Source of the DNA: Candidatus Enterococcus willemsii
GTDB lineage: Bacteria; Bacillota; Bacilli; Lactobacillales; Enterococcaceae
Direction: 5' to 3'
Assembly: GCF_009933335.1 (NCBI RefSeq)
Contig: NZ_MAEL01000038.1
Coordinates: forward strand, 1 to 64,000
DNA length: 64,000 nucleotides
The notes under the pieces were generated by a model. That model did no database searches, had not been told where the DNA came from, and saw only the letters and a program-made list of their open reading frames with translations. Below are positions 57,942 through 64,000 of this stretch, one piece after another (positions within the stretch are counted from its first letter, which is position 1; each line of letters starts with the position of its first letter). A program made the position numbers and the translations under genes.

Positions 57942-59303
57942 TTATTCTGCAACCATATTTTCTTGTTCTTCTTTTACTAAACGTGCATCATAACTACGAA
58001 TAAATGGAAGCCAAATTAAGAAGGCTGCTGCTGCACAAATAACGGCTGTCACACCAGCTTTCCAATCACCACCTGAACCAATAAATGCACCAATCCCCAC
58101 TGGAGAAGGCCATGGCATTTGCGCAATCATTGGACGGATAATTTCTAACTTAATCGCAAAGTACGCAATTGACGCAGAGACCATTGGTGCTAAAAAGAAT
58201 GGTACAGCTACAAATGGATTGTAAATAATCGGAATACCGAAAATCAATGGCTCATTAATATTGAATAATGCTGGTCCCACTGCAGCACGACCTAATACTT
58301 TCAATTGATCGGACTTACATAAAAACATCATAGCAAAGACTAAACCTAACGTTGCACCAGAACCACCGATAGTAACAAAAGCATTATTAAATTCTCCTGC
58401 TAATGGGATATGCCCGCCAGCGATATTCGTTGCAATATTTGCTAATGCGATAGGTTGGATAAATGCAAATACAATATTTGCACCATGAATACCAACTAAC
58501 CACAAGGCATGGACTAAGAAATAAATTACCATCAAACCAATCCAGCTATTCGTCAAATTCGTTACAAATCCAAATGGAATACCAACTAATTTGAAAATAT
58601 CTGTTCCTAAGACAATTAAAATACCATTAAAAATTAAAACAACAATAGAAATTACAAATGTAGGAATTAAAGCAGTAAATGCACGAGCAACTCCTAATGG
58701 CACAGCTTCTGGCATCTTAACTACCCAATTTTTAGATACACATAAGCGATACAATTGAACAGCTACCACAGCCATAATAATAGCTGTAAAAATACCCACC
58801 GTTCCGAGACGGGTAATACCATCACCGCCCATTTCCCAACCTCCAATGGTGAAAGCACCATTGTCAGCATCGACAATTTGTACACGAGTCATTGAACCAT
58901 TTTCCAAGATGATTTGCGGAATCGTCATAAAAAATGCAAACATAGACAATAGGCCACCATTAATTGGTGTTAAATCAAGTCCGTCTTCTTCTGCAATAAT
59001 TTTTGTATATTCATACCCTAAAACCACACTGAAATATAATGCCAAAATGCCCATTGTTGCTGTATTGGCAACCATGTATAAACTACTTACTTTAAAGAAT
59101 GTCGCATCAAATAGTCCTTGCAAAGGTGTAATAACATCTGGTAAGACGTTTAACACTAAGAACATCGACCCAACGATCGTAAATGGAATGGTCGCCATCC
59201 CGGCCCCCATAATCGCACGAACAAATTTAAATTGAGCAATTTTTCCCATAGGGCCCATGAGATATTTTTCTAAAAATCCAAAAATTCCACTTGATTGTTC
59301 CAT
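57942..59303 (-). CDS. PTS cellobiose-type EIIC permease
   Basis: 453 residues, about ten membrane helices, Lac/cellobiose family EIIC (FNINEPLIFGIPIIYNPFVAVP is the conserved NEP(L/V)-containing loop). Carries sugar across the membrane while EIIB phosphorylates it. The start at 59303 follows AAAGGAG. Last gene of the PTS operon; the sugar may be cellobiose, chitobiose or another beta-diglucoside. Confidence 0.92.
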   Translation of the reverse strand: MEQSSGIFGFLEKYLMGPMGKIAQFKFVRAIMGAGMATIPFTIVGSMFLVLNVLPDVITPLQGLFDATFFKVSSLYMVANTATMGILALYFSVVLGYEYTKIIAEEDGLDLTPINGGLLSMFAFFMTIPQIILENGSMTRVQIVDADNGAFTIGGWEMGGDGITRLGTVGIFTAIIMAVVAVQLYRLCVSKNWVVKMPEAVPLGVARAFTALIPTFVISIVVLIFNGILIVLGTDIFKLVGIPFGFVTNLTNSWIGLMVIYFLVHALWLVGIHGANIVFAFIQPIALANIATNIAGGHIPLAGEFNNAFVTIGGSGATLGLVFAMMFLCKSDQLKVLGRAAVGPALFNINEPLIFGIPIIYNPFVAVPFFLAPMVSASIAYFAIKLEIIRPMIAQMPWPSPVGIGAFIGSGGDWKAGVTAVICAAAAFLIWLPFIRSYDARLVKEEQENMVAE

Positions 59304-59316
59304 GAATAACACTCCT

Positions 59317-59832
59317 TTATTTATTAATCGCTTTTTCGTATTTCTGAATATACTGATAGTGTCGATCTTTTTGAGAACGAATGGCTGTGATACGTTTCAA
59401 ACAGACAGCAATTAAAAGCAAGCCTATCGCTAAAATAGCTAACACTAGGAATCGTGATTGCATCGTATTTGTTAAAAATGGAAAAATAGTGTGAAAACCA
59501 ACACCTGTTAGTGCGCTTAGACTCAAAAGCAGATTAACCATTAATTGGATGTGATAATAAAGAGCTGTATATCGTAATTGGTTTGCCTTCTCATCTTCCT
59601 TTGCGCCATATAATTTTACGTGTTCGAAAACCGCAGGCACAATCGCTATTAATAATCCCATTGGCCAAATCGCCATTTTATGATGTCCAATTAAAAAGAG
59701 AATCATGACATGCAAATTAACAAAAAAGAATAACGCTAACAGATAACGCAAGAGTAAGAAGCGATTGTATCGGAAATTCTTTTGTTGTGTCTCTTTCTCA
59801 AAATTACGCCCATTTTTGTGTACTTTCCCCAT
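59317..59832 (-). CDS. Membrane protein inside the PTS operon
   Basis: 171 residues with four hydrophobic segments (about 25-45, 50-68, 88-108, 117-140), basic ends. No family recognised. It lies between the EIIA and EIIC genes, 14 bp before the latter, so it is co-transcribed and may help uptake or localisation. Role unknown. Confidence 0.72.
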   Translation of the reverse strand: MGKVHKNGRNFEKETQQKNFRYNRFLLLRYLLALFFFVNLHVMILFLIGHHKMAIWPMGLLIAIVPAVFEHVKLYGAKEDEKANQLRYTALYYHIQLMVNLLLSLSALTGVGFHTIFPFLTNTMQSRFLVLAILAIGLLLIAVCLKRITAIRSQKDRHYQYIQKYEKAINK

Positions 59833-59867
59833 GTTCTCATCCTTTCTAGATTGAAGACGCTACAATA

Positions 59868-60179
59868 TTAACCGCGTTTGTAAAGCTCTAACATTTCTAG
59901 CGCAACTTCTCGTAAAGTCATTGTTGTCATTAAATGATCTTGTGCATGCACCATAATGACTTCCATGACAATCGTTTCACCATTGGCATATTCTTTTAAT
60001 AATTCCGTTTGTGCTTTATGAGCATTTACTAGTGACTCATTGGCATCTTCTAGTTTTTGCGCTGCTTTTTCAAATTCATTCGCACGCATATGCGCAAACG
60101 ATTCGTGTATTAGTGTACGTGCATCTCCACTACTAAGAATAATTTCAAATGCAACCCCTTGTAATGTTTCTTGATCCAT
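59868..60179 (-). CDS. PTS lactose/cellobiose-type EIIA
   Basis: 103 residues, all-helical Lac-type EIIA. The phospho-accepting His is in VHAQDHLM (HxQDH motif). Takes phosphate from HPr and passes it to EIIB. Start 60179 has AAGGAG eight bases upstream. Confidence 0.92.
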   Translation of the reverse strand: MDQETLQGVAFEIILSSGDARTLIHESFAHMRANEFEKAAQKLEDANESLVNAHKAQTELLKEYANGETIVMEVIMVHAQDHLMTTMTLREVALEMLELYKRG

Positions 60180-60194
60180 TCTCGACACTCCTTC

Positions 60195-62210
60195 CTAATT
60201 CTTCTCATGATGTTCAATAAATACGGATAAAAATTCATCATAATTTTGACAATGAACTAATTTTTTTCGTAACGTATCATTTTCAATAATTGGCACTAGC
60301 CAGTGACTGATTTTTTCTAATTCTGTTTGGTTTTTATAATCGGGTGACATCAGAAAAACCAATTGAATATTCGGATGTTCTTCATCCCAATAAATTCCTT
60401 CTGGTGCAACAACAATCGAAACATAAGCTCTTTCGGTAACAGGTTCGATTGGATGTGGTACAGCCAGATAAGGCGAAAAAGCCACTGTGCTATACGATTC
60501 TCTCAATTTCAGTTGCTTAGCAAGAGTGCTTGAAATATCGTGACTTTCAAGCTCATTCATCTTATTGATTAATACGTTCAAAACTGCTTCTTTTTCTGAC
60601 TGCTCTGATAGTCGGAAAAACAATTCTGGTTTCATAACTTGTCTAATTAACTTTTCTGTCTGCTGTTCTTCGTTACCATCTTCGCGTAATTCCAACGGTA
60701 TATTATTTTGATTGTTCTTCAATTTCGACAATTCATGATTAATGGCTTGAATATCTTGGTCATCCAAAAAAACACTCACATGAACAATTGGTATACTATA
60801 AATAACATTGGGCAAATGAATCGATGAAATAATCAAATCAATACCTTCTAATAGCTCTTCTGAAATTTCATAATAACTACTCACTTGTTCGATAATGATT
60901 TTCGATCCTAGCTCATGTTCCAAACGAATTCGCAACATTTGTGAACTTCCTAAACCAGTTGCGCAAATCACCATCACTCGAGCTTTTTGTGAATTAAAAA
61001 AGCGCTCCACGGCAGCAGTCACATGAATCGTGATATAAGCCCATTCACTTTCTGTAATCGTATATTCTTGAAATACCGGCATAGTAGATAAATTATCAAT
61101 CGTCAATGCTAATAGATGACCATATTTCTGCTTAATATCTTCAAGTAACGGATTTTCAATACTCGTTTGATTCTGCAATCTTGTCAGAAGTGGTGTTAAA
61201 TGAATCAATAAGCCATCAATCAAAATCGTATCTTGTTGCAAAGCAAAACCAGTTTGTTGATCAATCTTCGCTAAAGCAGCAATTAACTGATTTTTGACTT
61301 GTGTTTCTGTATACGTACTTTTTTCAAAGATTTTTTTTGATGTCACTTTGTTTCGCAAATGCATAGCAATATACGTCGCTTCTTCTTCAGGAAACGCTAT
61401 ATGCAGTGTTTCCTCCAAACGACGAATGATTTTTAACGCGGTTTGGTATTCTTTGGCTTCTTGCGGAAATTCATGAGTCGGTACTACTTGAATTTCAAAG
61501 CCTGCTTGAATGCGTTTCACCGCTAAACCAATATGCAAGACAAGGTTGTAAATAATGAAATCTGATAAACCTAACTGAGATTCTCGACATTCATCTAAAA
61601 CAATAATCACAATTTCTTCGATACTAATTCCTTCTAAAAAATCCACATAGTTCGAAAACGTATACAAATTATCCTGCAATCGGTTCATGAAAAAATAATT
61701 CATAATAAAATGACGATTATTTTGCTCACTACCAGAAAGATAGATCCCAGTCCCCGCTTTACTTTTGATTTCGATATCATAAGGCTTCAATAATTTGCGT
61801 ACTTCAACAATATCATTTGAAATAGTTGAACGTGAAACAAACAATTCGTTAGCTAAATCATCCATAAATAGTTTATCTTTGCTAAAAAATAAGCTATTTA
61901 AGATAAAGTATTGCCGATCCTTTGCTTCATGAATGGAAGTTATCTCATTTTTAGTTGGTACTAACTGTAATTCATGTCGATAAAAGGTTTCGAATCGTTG
62001 CTCATCCAAAATTTTCAAACGATACCCTTGTCCTTGTTTGGCTTCTATTTCTGCTTGATTATGACTTATTTTTTCACGAAGAATACTCAAATATTTGCGG
62101 GCAGTTCGATCAGAAACCTTTAATTCTGATGCTATTTCTTGACTATTTACATATGTGTGAAGATTGTTATATAAGGTTTTTAGTATAGTTATTTCTTTTT
62201 GACTCAACAT
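60195..62210 (-). CDS. PRD-containing transcriptional activator of the PTS operon (LicR/CelR-like)
   Basis: 671 residues: N-terminal HTH_11 (1-60), second Mga-like HTH (about 85-150), PRD1 (about 180-270) and PRD2 (about 290-395), EIIB-like domain with Cys in VICATGLGSSQ (about 405-490), and C-terminal EIIA domain with His in LAVPHPIEP (about 530-671). Phosphorylation by PTS proteins sets its activity. It sits between EIIB and EIIA genes, so it likely activates its own operon. Confidence 0.93.
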   Translation of the reverse strand: MLSQKEITILKTLYNNLHTYVNSQEIASELKVSDRTARKYLSILREKISHNQAEIEAKQGQGYRLKILDEQRFETFYRHELQLVPTKNEITSIHEAKDRQYFILNSLFFSKDKLFMDDLANELFVSRSTISNDIVEVRKLLKPYDIEIKSKAGTGIYLSGSEQNNRHFIMNYFFMNRLQDNLYTFSNYVDFLEGISIEEIVIIVLDECRESQLGLSDFIIYNLVLHIGLAVKRIQAGFEIQVVPTHEFPQEAKEYQTALKIIRRLEETLHIAFPEEEATYIAMHLRNKVTSKKIFEKSTYTETQVKNQLIAALAKIDQQTGFALQQDTILIDGLLIHLTPLLTRLQNQTSIENPLLEDIKQKYGHLLALTIDNLSTMPVFQEYTITESEWAYITIHVTAAVERFFNSQKARVMVICATGLGSSQMLRIRLEHELGSKIIIEQVSSYYEISEELLEGIDLIISSIHLPNVIYSIPIVHVSVFLDDQDIQAINHELSKLKNNQNNIPLELREDGNEEQQTEKLIRQVMKPELFFRLSEQSEKEAVLNVLINKMNELESHDISSTLAKQLKLRESYSTVAFSPYLAVPHPIEPVTERAYVSIVVAPEGIYWDEEHPNIQLVFLMSPDYKNQTELEKISHWLVPIIENDTLRKKLVHCQNYDEFLSVFIEHHEKN

Positions 62211-62232
62211 TCTTCTCAGCCCTTAAAATGAA

Positions 62233-62550
62233 TTAAATATTTTCTTCAACGACTGCCGCCAATTTTTGAATCCCCATTGGAATGGGTACATAGGCTTGAG
62301 GCGGAATATTAACGATTGGTTTATTCTTTTTATCCGCCGCTGTTTTAAGATTTGCATAATACATTTTTGTTTGCGGGCTGACTAAATACAAATCAAATTC
62401 GTCTTTATCAATCGTACTTGCTCCTTGTGAAGCTGACGTCGCATCTAATTCAATCTCTACCCCTTTAGACGCAAAATATTCTGTTGTTTTCTTTGCAATT
62501 ACAGATGATGACATCCCACCTGCACAAATAATCAATGCTTTTTTCATCAT
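62233..62550 (-). CDS. PTS cellobiose-type EIIB
   Basis: 105 residues. The phospho-Cys is in ALIICAGGMSSS near the N-terminus, with the P-loop typical of Lac/Cel EIIB. First gene of the operon. ATG at 62550 or 62547, both within range of GGAGG. Confidence 0.92.
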   Translation of the reverse strand: MMKKALIICAGGMSSSVIAKKTTEYFASKGVEIELDATSASQGASTIDKDEFDLYLVSPQTKMYYANLKTAADKKNKPIVNIPPQAYVPIPMGIQKLAAVVEENI

Positions 62551-62616
62551 TCATTCCTCCATTTTCTTGTTATACTTGTACTGACTAACGCCCCTCCTTC
62601 AACATTCGATATACTC

Positions 62617-62645
62617 ACTATAATAGAAAGCGATTACATTGTGAA
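62617..62645 (-). promoter_or_regulatory. PTS operon promoter with cre-like site
   Basis: TTCACA (62640-62645), 17-bp spacer, TATAGT (62617-62622). The spacer holds TGTAATCGCTTTCT (62625-62638), one mismatch from the catabolite-responsive element consensus, so CcpA would block the promoter when glucose is present. Confidence 0.72.
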
Positions 62646-62692
62646 TCGAAGCAATTTCCTTAATGATACGGAAGGAAATTAAATTCAGCAAC

Positions 62693-62728
62693 TAAAAAAA
62701 GCCTAAGCAGACAACAGCTGCTTGGGCT
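62693..62728 (-). terminator. Terminator after rex
   Basis: AGCCTAAGCAG pairs with CTGCTTGGGCT (one G-T pair), followed by TTTTTTT on the minus strand. Confidence 0.82.
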
Positions 62729-62745
62729 CATACTTTTTATTGGAC

Positions 62746-63408
62746 CTATGAAATAGTGACTAGTGGTCTTTTTTGATAGTGATTATCAAAGAAAATCAAT
62801 GTCAATAATTCCGTTGTTAAATCAATGTAACGCATATTCACATGTTTGGGTACAATCACACGATCAGGAGCAAAATTCATAATTGCTGTAATACCTGCGT
62901 CTACAATTGTGTTAATTGCTTCTTGAGAATGCTGACTAGGAACAGTTGAAATAGCGACTGTCACGCCATTTTTTTCAGCAACTGTTTTAAATTCCTCCAT
63001 ACTATGAATCATAAAACCAGCTATTTCTTTCCCAATTAATTCAGGATTGTTATCAAATACACAAGTGATTTTAAGATTTTCATTACGACGAAAATTATTA
63101 TTAGCGAGAGCTTTACCCAAATTGCCAAATCCAACAAGTGCAATACGTTTTTCATCATCTGTAGCTAAAATGTCACTAAATACTTCAATCAAATAAGAAA
63201 CATCATAACCATAACCGCTACGCCCTAATTCTCCTAGATAAGAAAAATCACGACGAATGGTCGCCGCTGGAATTTGCGTAATCTCTGAGAAATCTTTTGA
63301 TTTAATTCGGGTTTCACCAGTTGATTCTAAAATTTTGAGATTTCTTAAATATAACGGTAACCGTTTCGCAGTCGCCCGCGGTAATTTCTTTTCTTTGTGT
63401 TCCTCCAC
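62746..63408 (-). CDS. rex: Redox-sensing transcriptional repressor Rex
   Basis: 220 residues. Winged-helix N-terminus (SKDFSEITQIPAATIRRDFSYLGELG) and Rossmann NAD(H)-binding domain (ALVGFGNLGKAL). Releases DNA when NADH is high, inducing fermentation and anaerobic genes. GTG start with AAGGAG eight bases upstream. Confidence 0.95.
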   Translation of the reverse strand: MEEHKEKKLPRATAKRLPLYLRNLKILESTGETRIKSKDFSEITQIPAATIRRDFSYLGELGRSGYGYDVSYLIEVFSDILATDDEKRIALVGFGNLGKALANNNFRRNENLKITCVFDNNPELIGKEIAGFMIHSMEEFKTVAEKNGVTVAISTVPSQHSQEAINTIVDAGITAIMNFAPDRVIVPKHVNMRYIDLTTELLTLIFFDNHYQKRPLVTIS

Positions 63409-63428
63409 TTTCTCAGCTCCTTTTTTGT

Positions 63429-63475
63429 TACTATATTCACATAAATTTTATCATTTAACACTATGTTGTGCAAGC
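63429..63475 (-). promoter_or_regulatory. rex promoter
   Basis: On the minus strand TTGCAC, a 17-bp spacer and TAAAAT lie directly upstream of the rex leader. A partial TTCACA-like half site is close by, compatible with autoregulation, but this is not strong. Confidence 0.5.
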
Positions 63476-63498
63476 TTTAGCTGAATGGAATATAAAAA

Positions 63499-63528
63499 AA
63501 CAAGAAACTTCGTGAGAAATTTCTTGTT
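63499..63528 (-). terminator. Terminator after thiI
   Basis: AACAAGAAA pairs with TTTCTTGTT, with T on the minus strand. Confidence 0.82.
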
Positions 63529-63535
63529 TCCTTTA

Positions 63536-64000
63536 TTATAATAAATCTGAAAATTCATCCTCGCGCTCTTTTTCAGAGCTAACGGTAATTTCTTCCATTT
63601 TTAAACCTGCTAAAGAACGTTCCATCATGCCTTCAATATCTAATCGTTCTTCATAGTGATGCACTTTATCCAAACGCGGACGTGTTTTTGGTTGTGGTGG
63701 TGCAAAGATTGTACAACAATCTTCAAACGGTTGAATCGCTAATTCAAAAGTATCAATTTGTTGTGCTACTTCGATAATTTCTAATTTATCCATTGTTGCG
63801 ACCGGACGAATGATTGGCGTATTGGTGACTTCATTGATAGCAACCATGCTTTGTAGGGTTTGTGAAGCTACTTGACCTAACGATTCACCATTTAGAATAA
63901 TCAAGCCTTTACGTAATTCACGAATTGCATCTGTCAAACGTAACATCATGCGGCGAGTAATCGTCATCCAGTAACCTTGAGGGACACTTTTTTTAATTTC
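63536..64000 (-). CDS. thiI: tRNA 4-thiouridine sulfurtransferase ThiI (3' part, cut by window edge)
   Basis: About 155 C-terminal residues of ThiI. The frame is open through the window edge ([20 protein letters not shown]) and includes [12 protein letters not shown] of the PP-loop (AANH) domain and the C-terminal ending [16 protein letters not shown]. Makes 4-thiouridine at position 8 of tRNA and supplies sulfur for thiamine. The rhodanese domain found in some ThiI proteins is absent, as in other Firmicutes. Confidence 0.92.
   Translation of the reverse strand, partial: EIKKSVPQGYWMTITRRMMLRLTDAIRELRKGLIILNGESLGQVASQTLQSMVAINEVTNTPIIRPVATMDKLEIIEVAQQIDTFELAIQPFEDCCTIFAPPQPKTRPRLDKVHHYEERLDIEGMMERSLAGLKMEEITVSSEKEREDEFSDLL

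Overview
The window is low-GC Firmicute DNA, most likely Enterococcus. The chromosomal half has the Lactobacillales order fba-murA-rho-rpmE2, and it also carries glnR-glnA, hflX-miaA, rpoY-rnjA and a T-box-controlled valS unit. The species cannot be fixed from sequence alone. Bases 1 to about 25,680 belong to an integrated conjugative element of the Tn916/Tn5801/Tn6000 family. Its right end, with the integrase gene, lies 16 bp from the 3' end of rpmE2. Its left end is outside the window. From about 25,690 to 64,000 the sequence is ordinary core chromosome. ICE layout, left to right: a C5-cytosine DNA methyltransferase; a frameshifted small gene; a short ArdA-like protein; the DUF961 pair (Orf23, Orf22); the FtsK-like coupling ATPase (Orf21); two small unknown genes; the oriT region with its 24-bp nick-site inverted repeat; the Rep_trans relaxase (Orf20); Orf19; full-length ArdA (Orf18); a two-gene cargo; the mating-channel genes Orf17, Orf16 (VirB4-like), Orf15 (VirB6-like), Orf14 (cell-wall hydrolase) and Orf13 (TcpC); the tetracycline-resistance gene tet(S) behind a tet(M)-type attenuator leader; a Cys-rich KTR protein; and the regulation and recombination block (Orf9, Orf7 sigma-like, Orf8, a small HTH protein, Xis, Int). 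The main discovery is the cargo at 7191-11127. It encodes a DUF1837 nuclease-like protein (PD-(D/E)XK residues E93, D127, E149, K151) and a 1045-residue superfamily 2 helicase, overlapping by 11 nt. This is the architecture of a Hachiman anti-phage system (HamA-HamB), inserted between ardA (orf18) and orf17. It has its own extended -10 promoter, set in the centre of a perfect 16-bp inverted repeat whose right arm carries the hamA ribosome binding site, and its own terminator. One element therefore combines anti-restriction (two ArdA-type proteins, a methyltransferase), host defence and drug resistance. Core chromosome: rpmE2, rho, murA and fba; pyrG behind a promoter and terminator of the CTP-sensing reiterative-transcription type; a vitamin B6-type kinase/ECF transporter/DUF436 cluster; a pyrimidine-dimer glycosylase family protein; glnRA with a perfect GlnR box; hflX-miaA-ugpQ; clpP with a CtsR box; a GW/glucosaminidase autolysin; a heterodimeric ABC exporter; rpoY-rnjA; a cold-shock protein; folC-HAD-radC; a T-box-controlled aminotransferase-valS unit; tpx; a cellobiose-type PTS operon with its PRD regulator and a cre-like site; rex; and the 3' part of thiI, cut by the window edge.
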